DNA from: Strigamia acuminata
Taxonomy: Eukaryota > Arthropoda > Chilopoda > Geophilomorpha > Linotaeniidae
Assembly (NCBI GenBank): GCA_949358305.1
Contig: OX442314.1
Span: 27,947,118-28,011,117, forward strand
Length of the DNA: 64,000 bases
Direction: 5' to 3'
Under the pieces are notes generated by a model. The model was not told where the DNA came from. It did no database searches and saw only the letters and a program-made list of their open reading frames with translations. This document shows, piece after piece, positions 21,780 to 33,600 of the stretch. How positions within the stretch are numbered: position 1 is the stretch's first letter; each line of letters begins with the position of its first letter. The position numbers were made by a program, and so were the translations under genes.

Positions 21780-22250
21780 TAAGCTTGTTAACCCGATCCG
21801 ATCCGATCCGCTAATCCGCGGATTTGATCCGCTCGGATCGGATGCGGATGGTTTTTTGACTGATCCGCCTGCGGATCGGATCGGATCGGTGACCAATCCG
21901 AGCTGCGGATTGATCCGAGCGATCCGCCATTAAAAAAAAAATTAATTTACGTGTTTTTTTCGAATAACAACGAAATTACAACTGTTTACAATACAATTAA
22001 CAATAAGTTATGGTTAATTGTATTGTAAACACTTGTAATTCCGTTGTTATTCGGAAATAAACACAATCAAAAAAGAAAAAATCTGCGGATTGATCCGCAA
22101 TCCGCGGATTGATTGCAGATCGGATTGGATCGGATCGGCCAATCAGGGAATGCGGATCGGATCGGATCTGCATTTTCCGATCCGCACTATTTTCGGATCG
22201 GATGCGGATTGGCCAGAAATCCGATCCAATCCGATCCGTTAACAAGCTTA
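21780..22250. mobile_element. hAT-like non-autonomous element with GATCCG repeats
   Basis: 471 bp, terminal inverted repeats TAAGCTTGTTAAC / GTTAACAAGCTTA, flanked by an exact 8-bp duplication CAGTCTAC (21772-21779 and 22251-22258). Eight-base duplications are typical of the hAT superfamily. The body is packed with GATCCG and CGGATC repeats on both sides of an AT-rich centre, so it can fold on itself. No transposase is encoded. Confidence 0.8.
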
Positions 22251-22699
22251 CAGTCTACCTATGTGCTAGAAGTCCCGCTTGGGCACGCTACACCAGCAAC
22301 CAACCCGTCACACACAAGAGAATCCCCATGAATGACGTGGTCGGTATGCTTGACTATTCCGACATACTTACCCCATTTGAATTTGTTTAAGATATTGCAG
22401 CTTTTTATCATCTTAAACTTGATTTATCTGTTTGGATTTGCATTTTACTGTTTAAAGATGCCTTTTTACATTTTCCTCCCAAATTATTGTTTTGTTGTCT
22501 GAACAATGCATAATTGTCATCTAAACTATTTATAGTTAATTTATTCTGCCATAAAGACTACTTTAATTAATTAATCAGAAAAGTGAATCGAATAAAAATT
22601 GTAAAAAGCATACATAAATGTATTTCACATTAAAAAGAATTAAAAACAGTTTGGCTGGTTCAGAGGTATGCAGTTAGTCATTCAATCTATTAGCTATTA

Positions 22700-23105
22700 C
22701 CATGTTTACATGTATTCACTTATCCAGATAAGTGAAAATGCGAAATTTACTTTTCTGGAAAACTGATCATGTAAACAAATCAGTTTTCCAGAAAAATCAA
22801 ACTTATCTGGAAAACTAAAATCCACTTGTTTGAGGTAGATTTTGGGTGTTTTGCGCATTGCCATTTACAATGTAAACACCCACTCATTACTTATCTAGAA
22901 AAGCTGACGTCACAACAATGCTGTGACATGTTGTTTCTGCGCAGTGCATTGTGGAAGATTAATGCGCATGTTTAACAGAGAGTTAAAAACGTCTTATGAC
23001 GTCACCTTTGTTATAAAACTGATTCTTTGTAAACGCATGCAGTTTTCCACAAAAGTAATATTCGCATTTTCACTTATCTGGATAAGTGAGTGCATGTAAA
23101 CATGG
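22700..23105. mobile_element. TIR element (MITE) with TA flanks
   Basis: 406 bp with inverted ends CCATGTTTACATG... about 45 bp long, including CACTTATC(C)AGATAAGTG, flanked by TA on both sides (TTA|...|TAA). This fits Tc1/mariner-like or Harbinger-like targeting. A truncated relative is at 15995-16080. No coding capacity. Confidence 0.7.
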
Positions 23106-23255
23106 TAACTGACGCTTGGTGTAAATACGTGACCTGGATCAGATGGTGGATCCCAACAAAGGAAACTCAGTCTAAGAAAATACAAACTTCAGTATCAGGC
23201 AATGATTGTTTAAAGTTTATTGATAATTTTTTTAATAAAAATTAGAGTGCTTTAG

Positions 23256-23443
23256 TCCGTGCAGTTTGGTTAGTAGTTTTCATCATTTGTGGCACCATTT
23301 TCTGTTATCAAACAATGGAAAGAATTCAATACTACTTTCAAGGACATTTCATAGTTGAAATCGAATATGTTCCAAGAGGTGAAATAACGTTCCCAGAAAT
23401 GATGAACAGTAGTGGTCATAAAAATCGCTTCAGTCCAGCTTGA
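23256..23443 (+). pseudogene. DEG/ENaC-type sodium channel exon or fragment
   Basis: After a CTTTAG acceptor, the phase-2 frame encodes 61 residues. It includes a first membrane span (WLVVFIICGTIFCYQTM), the block ERIQYYFQGHF, then ITFPEM and NRF before a stop. This order (TM1, then a short segment, then FP-x-(V/I)-TICN-like) is that of degenerin/ENaC and pickpocket channels. The TICN core is altered. No further channel exons were found between IR genes B and C, so it is probably a stranded or dead piece, though it could be one exon of a gene with hard-to-see neighbours. Family call from memory. Confidence 0.5.
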
Positions 23444-23689
23444 AGCTCACCTGCTGAATGAGCGTTATCGGCGGTAGCCACCAGATAGTGCAAAAACTCA
23501 CTGATAAGTTGTGACAAATTGAAATTTAAACAATGTCACACAATCACCTTCCAACCATGGGTTTAAATGGCTAATAAAATAAAATAAAAAATTCACATCA
23601 TCTCAGGCCAGTCCAGACAATAGACCTGCCGCCTGTGTAGTATTGTGTACGGCGGCCTACTACTAGAAATGAATCACGATGGAAAAGCC

Positions 23690-24050
23690 AAAAAGAAAAT
23701 GTAAAAATGGATAAAGGCCATTTGAAATGATAAATTAATACTGGTTTATTTGTTTTAGATGCAATTTTGAATTGGATTTTGTGGTTCATCAAAACATTAT
23801 TTAAATTGTGTGCTGTATAGTCGATATATCGACCAAACACCGATAAAATGAGCCGGACCAATATTTCCTTGCATAAAATAATATTTTATGGTTCTCAGTC
23901 TTGTACAGTAACGACATATTTGTCGGATGTATGCACCGGATGCTGATACACATAAACTGCCATCGAGTAGACACTTAACAGTTGCCAACGCAAATCAACA
24001 AACCACGAATAATAAACAACAGTCTAATCAAGTCATTTAAATAGTGAGGT
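23690..24050 (+). repeat. IR-upstream repeat module, copy 3
   Basis: Diverged copy of 2110-2455 ending about 60 bases before the start codon of IR gene C. The reverse-strand small ORF is recognisable with all four spaced cysteines but has stops near its start. Confidence 0.55.
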
Positions 24051-24106
24051 TGTGCTTCCTTTCTAATGAAGGGTGCACCTAAAACCTAAATCTTAAGATC
24101 ATTTGC

Positions 24107-27100
24107 ATGATGGGTATTTCAAGAATATTGATCTTCTACTTATTCTCTGGATGCATAAACATTTCAAACGGTAAAGTATTCAAAATAATTAAGTAATTTA
24201 AAGAATTATATAAATTAAAGAGTATAACCATCTTTTTTTTAAGCATTGGAAGATAAATTTTCACATAAATTTACCGTTTCTGATTGTAATCAACTCAATT
24301 TTCAATTATTTAAAATTCTACAAATCACAAATTCAAGGCGAATACTCATCATTTATCACGATGATTACGGCAAGTAAATTTCAAATTTAATTTTCTTTTG
24401 ATATTTCTAAACACAAATTTTTATAATTTTAGCCCCACACTGTTTGTCGAAATTATTCCATTCTAATTGGACCAAAAACATTGAATTATCAGCACAACAA
24501 TTTACTAATACATCACTCGATCTTAATTACGCTCCTTTTCAGCTGATTCTGATTTGGGCAAGCAGTTTTGAGCAAGTAAAGATTTTATGACACTTCCAAG
24601 TCAACAAGCACTAGGTGGAAAGTCCCTTAAGCTAGTTAGTCTTACACTTGTTATTACAAATTGTGGTGACTGGAAAAAAATTCATTCCATTATCAGTGAG
24701 TGGATAGAACGAAAAACGCTGATTCTGCAGGTGAGCTTCAAGCTGGAATGGGATGATTTCTATGTCTAAGGCTGTTCTTGTACGTCTTCTAACAGTAGAA
24801 TCTCGGAGTTACTGAGTAGAGGGCGATACAAATTGGCAAAACTATGGTAGTGACTAGGTTAACCTGTCAGTTTGCCACAAACCTATTAATTGACAGTCAC
24901 ATTTGTCAACCTCGTGCTGTGTCGACCAAATGTTTGTCGATCCCCCATATTATTCACAATAATTAAATTTAAAAACAAATCTTCATTATAGCTTGCTCAT
25001 TATTATTCCATCTCAATTGAAAACAAAGTATTGGTATTTGTCATCAAGGACACAGGAGAAACTGGACATCATAACCATGATCTAGATTTGAACTTATTAC
25101 AGGATCTAATCACATGGAGACAAAATAAAGTCTACCTACTGACATATTTTCCAGACAATAATGTGAGTCAATAGTTGTTAAAGGTTTATGTACCGTATAT
25201 GTGTAAATAGCGCACCCGTGCGCTATTAGAAAATTTTTTTTTTACCTGCGCGCTATTTGAGGCCCGTGCGCTATTTAGGGCCCGCGGTTTATTCCGAGTT
25301 GGAAAAAAGCATCGGCCAATTTGCGACGAAAATCAGCAAAACAGTGTGATAAATGGAACGTTTTGCATATGTTTCGGTAATTTCTACTGAAACATATGCA
25401 AAACGTTCCATTTATCATCCTTTTTCGGCACATTTCAAAAATTTTCAGCCTACAATTGGAACGTTTCCGAGACGTAACAACAATTATGGTACGTTTTGGA
25501 AACGTAACAATTGGCCCCGCGCGCTAAACGAGGCCCGCGCCTTATTTGTAAAAATCATTTTGACCCCGCGTATTAATTAAGGTCCGCGGGCTATTAAAGG
25601 CCCGCGTATTAATCGATAATATACGGTATGTGCACTCATCTTATCATGAATTCATGAGTATCAAATCCAAAAAATCTACAAAAAAAGGAAATCAGTTCTC
25701 TGCAATGGTGCTGAGTGATGCTGAGAATATTAACATTCACTAGGCACATTCAATAACTCATAAACGACCTAAGTAGGTCGTTTAAATCTTTGTGTAACGA
25801 GTTTTCTCGTTCAAATCGCACATTTAGGCCACCATCAAAGATTTTCCTTAGATTGATTGCGACGATTGGCAGTCTAAGTACAATTTTGGAGCATTTGTTG
25901 TGAGTAAACAACAATATTAAACATCACTTCAGTAATTATTAGGACTGGAAACAATTGAAAAAACCAAGAAAAGTAAAATCTAAAAAAAAAAAATACCCGT
26001 ATGCGGAAAGATGATCTGGAATCCCTGATCAAGTTTGGCAGTGAAACAATCGTTAATTTACCATTCAGAAACAAAACATTTTGTCTAAAAATTCGGTTGA
26101 GACGAAGGTTTAAACGAAAAGTCATTGAATGAGCTTACTATATTCGACAATCGAAATAATAACACAATTTACACTATTAAGGTTACTGTAATATATCTTT
26201 TTCTTTACGTTAAATTACAGAATGTTAGCTTGTTTGCATTGATATATCAATTTGATGACAATATTTTTACAAAAACAAACTTGGACATTAGTTGTTCAAA
26301 ACAACAAATATGCCAATTTCAAATAATTTCCCAAACAATATTAATTCTAAAAAAAGAAAATTTTACTATAGGACAGGTAAATTAAGCGTTAATAATTGCA
26401 AATGATATTCCTGTAATTGTTATTTTGTAACATCTGTACAGAGAAATAACGAAACAAAATCCTTTGATCATATATTATTCGAAGAAATTCTACATCGTAT
26501 AATCCAAAAAATGGGTAATTTTTGGTAATGATTTTCTTAATATATCAATAAACACCTTTACAGTAACTAAACCAAACCTTTAAACTAACTTATAGCTCAA
26601 AAACCATCTTTAATCATTCAAAAAATGCTGACAATATTGAAAAACTGGAGCAGAAAGTATGTTGATAACATTAGTTAATAAGTTAATATCAATAACAATT
26701 CTGAACGGACCACAAATACACACAAGGATATTTCCTATTATATCCATTAAATGAGATAAATCTATTATTGTATTTTTAATAATAAATTTCAGAATCTAAG
26801 TGCTATTATTACATAAGAGAATGTAAATTATATTTAGAGTTCACTTTTTCTTTCGATTTATTAGCAAGTTGATACATACAGAACTGCATTTGGATTCAGT
26901 GCAGATCGTATTCTCAAAAGCGACTTCGTAGTTTTTCCCACCAGGACAGACACATTTGCATTAGTCTTGCGACAACCCAACGACATCAAAGAATACTCAT
27001 GGATGACATTTTTCAAACCATTTCCGATGATTGTTTGGTTGTGTATTTTAGCTACTTATTTTGTCATGGCACTGTCTGAAACTTTAATAACCAAATATTT

Positions 27101-28912
27101 TAACCATTTAACATCAACATCAGGTAATATCACCTCAATAAGAAAGTTAATAAATCCACATGTCATTTTTTTAAAATTATTTTTCAAAGTGTACACAATT
27201 ACTGGAACAAAAAAATTCTTCATTATGCTAATTATGTTAAGCTACAATGTGGTATTGTATGCATCACTCACTCTTTCAACATCACGAGCTGAATACAATA
27301 GTATTCAAGACATATTGTTGGATACTAAAGTCAACTTATACTCTTACGGAAATCTTTTCGTCTACAAACACATCAAGGTAATAAAAAAATTAACCAAAAC
27401 CACACAACTTGGATTATTAACAATCCTAGTGCCCACTCAATGCGACATGTTTACGACGCGGGTCTAAATTGACCAAAACGACTGAATTCAATATTTAGAT
27501 TAATCAAAATGACTAAACTTATTATCTAACCACTGGGTGGCCCAAATAAAACCAATACAAGGAGAGTTACTAGTTCATTAGGTGCATTCAATTCTAAAAT
27601 AGCTTTCAAAAACCGTTTTTCGTCGTTTTCCGAAAACGATGAAAACTGTTTTCAACATTGAGCAGCATTATTACCAACAGCTGTCAACAGCTTTCAACAG
27701 CCACGGAACATGCTCAGTCTGTAAATATATTTAAATATATTTAATTTGATAGTGTTATTATTATTCATTTAAGAACGGGAAATCAGCCTAAAATTGGCCG
27801 CATTCGACGTGCAAATGCGGCCGAAAATTGGCCGCAATGCGCTCGAAAATTGGCCGCTTTCGACGCGCAAATGCGGCGGAAATTTGGCCGCATTCGATCG
27901 CGCAAATGCGCCCGAAAATTACCTGCATTCGATCGTGCAAATGCAGCCTAGCTTCAACCGCATTTCATCGTTCTTAAAGGCATAATAATTAAACAAATAG
28001 ATTGAATAGACTTACATTTTTGTGCGTGCTTCCACCGCCGATCTATTCGATTACAAAATGGCGCCCGGGGAAAACAATTTGGTCTTGTCGTCGACGACAG
28101 TCCTAAGGACACGTAACTTCGACTCGATCTTGGATGCACACTCTACCATCTTTCTTCCTTTTTACAGTTCCAAGAAGCCCGTGCTATAATTCGTGACAGA
28201 TCGAGCAAGTGGATAGTTTGCCGCCACCTTTCTGGCAGACTATCATTAACCGGGCCTTCATTTACGACTAGGCTCTCCTTGTATCGTAACCGGCGCATAA
28301 TTCAAAACCCGCTTACCCCTTTACATAAAGCTGGTTCATGACAAACTCAGGACAATTTTTCTTAATTGCAGAATGCAGAAACAAACCTTACACAGAAAAT
28401 TTGGAATCGTATGGAAAGAAATACCAAAAAAGGAAACATTTCGGACGAGGAAGCTAAAAAACTGCTTTCAAAGAATTACAATGCCATCATCAGTACATAT
28501 GTTAAACTGAAGAATAAATACAAATCAAACTGCGGATTGCATTATATAAAAATCCCTATTGTTTTCTCAGGATATTATATTTTTGATAAAAAATCGAAAT
28601 ATGTTGATTCATTTAATCAGAAGTAATAACTGTAGTGAATGAAAATGTCTTTCAATTTAAAATTAAACTAAGATTATACTTTTCAGCATTTTGAAGTTAA
28701 AAGAAACAGGAATCATAAACAAACTTAGCGATCAGTCAAATTCAAAACCAGCAACAAAATGCAAAAACAAAAAGTATGCCCACAAACCGATCTCTATTTA
28801 CCACACAATCACAGCATTCCTTGTAATCATTGGAGGAGTTTTCGTGTCCGGAATAATATTTCTCATAGAATTTGTTTTGGACAAAGTTTTAATCTGGCAC
28901 CGTGCAAATTAA
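24107..28912 (+). CDS. Ionotropic receptor gene C (complete, 11 exons, 575 aa)
   Basis: Same family and layout as gene B. Exons: 24107-24170, 24244-24369, 24433-24575, 24992-25162, 26221-26376, 26442-26524, 26596-26656, 26865-27123, 27190-27377, 28372-28622, 28687-28912. They join to 1,728 bases without a stop. Intron 2 has a GC donor (G|GCAAGT), all others GT. It has a signal peptide, S1 with the Arg retained (FSADRILKSDF), M1 (VWLCILATYFVMALSETLI), M3 (SYNVVLYASLT), S2, and M4 ending with WHRAN. Introns 4 and 9 are enlarged by insertions at 25191-25628 and about 27577-28330. The M1-M3 link is as short as in gene B. It appears functional by sequence; ligand unknown. Confidence 0.87.
25191..25628. 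mobile_element. GC-patterned foldback insertion in intron 4 of gene C
   Basis: Ends CCGTATAT / ATATACGG flanked by TA. The body has repeated GCGCTATT and GGCCCGCG words, striking against the AT-rich intron. At its centre is a palindrome near 25350-25418 with arms GGAACGTTTTGCATATGTTTC. No protein. It has the look of a MITE with degenerate subterminal repeats. Confidence 0.5.
27788..27950. repeat. About 36-bp tandem repeats in intron 9 of gene C
   Basis: Four to five imperfect units of the form AAAATTGGCCGCATTCGA-x-CGTGCAAATGCGGC. The flanks TTTAAGAACG (27770) and CGTTCTTAAA (27969) are inverted, so the array may be the body of a small foldback element. The intron also contains unassigned sequence up to 28330. 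Confidence 0.6.
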
Positions 28913-28946
28913 TCCATCTAACAGCATTATAGTAAAAAGCTGTGGA

Positions 28947-28952
28947 AATAAA
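28947..28952 (+). terminator. Polyadenylation signal of IR gene C
   Basis: AATAAA 35 bases after the stop of gene C; a second copy is at 28962-28967. From here to about 29630 I see no coding or repeat signal. Confidence 0.5.
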
Positions 28953-29634
28953 CTAACTATAAATAAAGTAGGAATACATTACTCATACTGTACACTCACT
29001 CAAATGGAAAATAATGAATTAAAAACCTATATCAAAAATTATAGAATTGCTGCATCTACCCACATTTTCAAATATAATTTCACGTCAATTGAGTTACTAT
29101 CCCCACTATATTTAAATCATATTTTCTTGGAATTATAAAACAGAAAAGATCAAAATTAATTGGCAATAATAAAATCAATAAAATACTTGTAAAATGCATA
29201 AATTAAACAAATAACGATAAACACTAACTTGTTACAAGATTTTTTAGCATGAGTGTATTAGAAAACTGAAGTTTTGTAACAAATTCATGATTGTTTTTTA
29301 AAATATAATTTTCAAGTGTACATTGTGTGGGCCAGATACTGCACTATCCGAACAGCTCTAAAGTCCGGACAGGTTTGTTGGGACCAGACTTATCTCCATC
29401 CTGACAGTTTGTTACTCTGGACAACCTTCTGGGACCAATCCTATGTCTAATCTACACAGAGTACACTGTAATTAAAACAATTATTTTGAACAATTTGTGT
29501 AAATAAATCTATTCATTTACATCTTGACCGATGAACTCAGTCCCGTGTTTGAATTAATTAATAAATAAAGTAAACTACATACTCTTTTCACAAAAACAAC
29601 AGAAAACTCAAGAAAATGCAGGATAAAAATTATC

Positions 29635-29784
29635 TATACTCTTTCCACACTCAAGGTTGACCCTGGAAGCTGGGCTCCCATTGGCCGAGCTATCTCACTA
29701 GTGTAGCAGTAGTTGCATTGCAGTACTAAGTAGGCCAATGGGAGCCCAGCTTCCAGGGTCAACCTTGAGTGTGGAAAGAGTATA
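29635..29784. repeat. Perfect 52-bp inverted repeat (hairpin)
   Basis: Arms 29635-29686 and 29733-29784 are exact reverse complements (TATACTCTTTCCACACTCAA at the outer end) around a 46-base loop. Perfect arms suggest a young MITE or an active hairpin. Confidence 0.85.
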
Positions 29785-30025
29785 CTTACGAATTACGAAT
29801 ACAGTTTCTTCGTTTTCAAACGATCCAAACTTTGAAGTTTTATTTGTGCTGACAATGCTGAACAGATGTTGGTCAATGGCCGAAACAGTATTGCGATTCC
29901 CTTCGAGTAGGCTTCCGTCTCCGTTACATGCCATTTACGATACAACGCTTTATTTCTCTAGAATTTTGCTTTCCGATCAAATCGTTCACATGGCTGGGTT
30001 GATACCAAATAACAAATTAAGCGCG

Positions 30026-30213
30026 CCTGTAATTCGTTTGTTTCTACAATAGAAATTTAGTTCATTCAAAATGATTCTAATTGATAAACAAAATGAGAAA
30101 TTTACCTTGTCAGGGCGATGAATAAATGCGCCATTTGGTTTCCATGTTTGAGTGATTAATTTGGCGGTTGTATTACGGCTGCAGTACGGACATTTGCGAT
30201 CAGTCTTCTTGTG
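30026..30213 (-). pseudogene. Possible two-exon 3' end of a reverse-strand gene
   Basis: On the - strand, 30213-30106 is bounded by a TTTAG acceptor and a GTAAAT donor. It has a 36-codon open frame with CPYC, a run of basic residues and a final H, slightly like a FLYWCH or other small zinc finger. After a short intron (acceptor TTGTAG at 30053-30054), 30052-30026 would add a few residues and a stop. No upstream exon could be assigned with confidence. It may be an orphan fragment of a transposon gene. Confidence 0.25.
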
Positions 30214-30659
30214 CTAAATTCGGAAAAAAAATGTCTAAAATTGAATTAAAATAAGTTAAAAAATAATAACCTAGTACTTCTGTATTTGCCACGATTCACA
30301 ATAATTCACAGAAATTAATTAAAGTGCACTGTGCAGTAGCTTGATCGAGCAAGATACGAAGTCAGACATGTTTCTCGACTGCCGCGCCGTCTGTCTGTAT
30401 TTTATTGAATTTATAAAAATTGCACAAAACTTCTTTTTTAATTATTAATAATTAATCAATTAAAACAAAAAATATAAACACAAATAAAAATTCAAGTACA
30501 TTTATCTTTTTAAATTTATATTTTAGCTGCAGTTGCTAACATCAGTTTGATCATATCGTTAGTGGTTCAAGGAGTTGACACAATCGATACTACAATAAGA
30601 GCAAAGAACATACGGTAGAAAAAATTATATACATTTGTTCTTGCAGCCAACCTTGGACG

Positions 30660-33600
30660 ATGAACATTACAAAAATTCTCTTCTTCTGCTTACTCTCTGC
30701 ATATATCAACACATCAAAAGGTAAATAGCCTATACACATTTTTTTAAAATTCTGACTAATTAAGAAATTTTAAACAATACCACCATATTAAAATAAATGA
30801 ACATTTGTCATTTGTCTATTCCATAGCACGGGAAACCACTTTATCACACAATGTAACCTTTTCGGACTGCAATTATCAACTCTTTTCTCAATTATCTTCT
30901 ATTATAAAAATTATCAATTTAAGAAGAATTCTCATCCTATATCAAGATGATTACAGTAACTAAATCCCTGATTTTATTTATTTTATATATTTTATATATT
31001 TCTATATACCGGATTTTTAAAACTCTAGTGCCAAACTGTGTGTGGAAATCGATTTATTCCAACTGGACTAACATGATTCAAATATCAGCACTTAGATTTT
31101 CTAATGCGTCGTTAGATTTTATTTACACTCCTTTTCAGTTGGTTCTCATGTGGATAGAAAGTTTTGAGCAAGTAAAGAAATCGAAGACAAAACTATACTG
31201 TAGGTGAGTCTTTAGACCGACAAGTAGGCGCATTAAAAGTTGACAAACCACAGGTTAGGATAGGCCAGCCAACAGCAGGCAATAAGTAACGATCCTTTGA
31301 CAGTCAAGTTTGTCAATTTAATGCTAGTGGACCTACTGCCATGTCCACTAATGCCGGTCGATCTAATGACCAGCACTACCTAATAGTTTTTACATTACCT
31401 GGGTGTTTCAAATAACTTGCACCATCGTCTTTTTTTTAAAATAAACATAGGAATTGAAATAAATTTGACATTATTTGACATCACCTGTTTAGTAAATAAT
31501 AATAATAATACTAATACACTTTTTCAAAAAAAGTACGGAGTATAATTTTCTCAGTGACATTCCAGGGAGAATAACTCTGAATTAAATAATTTTCTCAATC
31601 AATGGAATCGAGAACAGCAGTTTCAAAAAAAGTTCAAACATGTTCTTTAAAATGCCGTTTTAGTCTAAATGACTTTATGAACATACCTAGTAGAATAAAA
31701 TTGATATTAACACTAAACTTTACTCGTTAAAGTTTAAAGTTAAATAAATACAATTAAGTTAAACGTTATTTAAATAGATGGTTGTATTAATTAAATACGC
31801 CATTGGCTTTTCCAAATTCATTACAAGTCATTCCAATTCCTATATATATTTGGAAAAAAACAATAATGGAACAAGTTATTTGAAAAACTCTGTGTACCAT
31901 GGTTTAATGTAAATTAAATTTTGATTCCAGTTTACCCATTATCCTTTCATTTCGATTGAAAACAAAGTATTGATATTGGTCATCAAGGAAACACGAGGAA
32001 CTCTAGATGAAAAGAATGATCTACATCTGCAATTATTACAAGATCTAATCGTATGGAGACAAAATAAACTTTACTTATGGACTTATGCTCAACAACATAC
32101 TAATGTAACAGTCAATTGTTAAAGAATACGTCGCAGACCGTTCATTTTGTTGGCTGAGCAAGAGATTGTTGAATTCATACTTGTTAGAGACTGACTCCCT
32201 AATCGATTGTTAGCCAACAAGATTAACTACATGCTACATCTGACCTCCAAAATAATATTACAAATAAGATAATATTTTTACTTTTAATTATAGAATTTTA
32301 GTTTGTTTGCACTTGATAAGCAGAATTTTACTAAAACAAACTTAAGCATAAATTGTGAAGTGCAACAAAAATGTTTCTTTGAACCGACTTTGCAATCAAA
32401 ATTCCTATTACAAAAACAAAACTTAACCATCGGACAGGTAAATACAATCTAACCGTATTTACCGTTATAATTATTGCTTTTTTCTACTATATACAGAATA
32501 ATCGTAAAACAAAAATCAACGTAGTATTACTAATCGAAGAAATTCTAGATGACATATTCAATCAAATAAGTAATTTTTGGTAAAAGATTTTTTAAAAAAA
32601 AATTGGAAACCTTCAATCTTGAACGTTAATATTCTTGAAGCTCAATAGTCAACATTACTCTTAACAAAGATGCTGATGTAATAGAAATGCTGGAAAAGAA
32701 AGTATGTTCATATTTAATACAAACTGCTATTACAGGTGCTACGGATCAATGCTTCTAAATCAGATAACAATTACTCTGTATTTTAGATTTTGCTAGTAAA
32801 CTGAAGCAAAATCTTGATTATACTAAGTGAATAAATGTTGCTAATATAAGGCTTGTCTAATCTCTAATCATAAGTCTAGTACTTTTAAAGAAGAAAAATG
32901 AAGAAGAAAAAACTACCACCAGGTTACTCTTCCTACTAAGTGATACGTACAAACTTTATGATTAGAAATTAGACAAGCCTTAAATTAGCAACATTTATTT
33001 TGACTGTATTATAATTTCCTTTGTCCTGCTCGTTGTATACCAAACAATCCTGTATGCCGAAGTACTTGTAGACTAATACCGGGCACCCAGTCACTATGTC
33101 TAATTTAACATACTGTTACGTGGCCAAATGGCCAATAGTGACCACGTAACTTATTTACTTATTACTAAGAATCCTTTAGCTTCACTAATACTAGCTGAGC
33201 TAAAGAGTGACTTAATTAGCTAAGAGTGAAATGAAACACAGCCAGAGTTTAAGATTGAAAACAATACAGTGTCTTTATTCTTTAAATCAAAACACTTAAA
33301 TCATAAATACAAAAATGTAAAACTAAATCTAAACTTAAACCTAATAAATACTCCAAGATATGATTAACACTTTGATTCAATTTGGAGGGAAACAATCACA
33401 CCACGCCATTTGCTGGCTGGTGCTAACTGTTTAGAAGCCCGGGATGGACTGAGCTCTAAGAGCCAAAGTGGCTCTTTTATACTAGAGTCACCCCCTGAGT
33501 TAATCCAGATTGACCAGCCCGTGATGTCACCATCACGTACGCTGGCTAGTGATAGATTTTGACAACTTCTTTAATTCTATCGCTGGTTTGAGCTGGTCGG

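Noticed and set aside
22109-22390. Frames across the GATCCG element (RIGSDRP-like repeats)
   Set aside because: A hexamer repeat read as codons; present in several frames and both strands.
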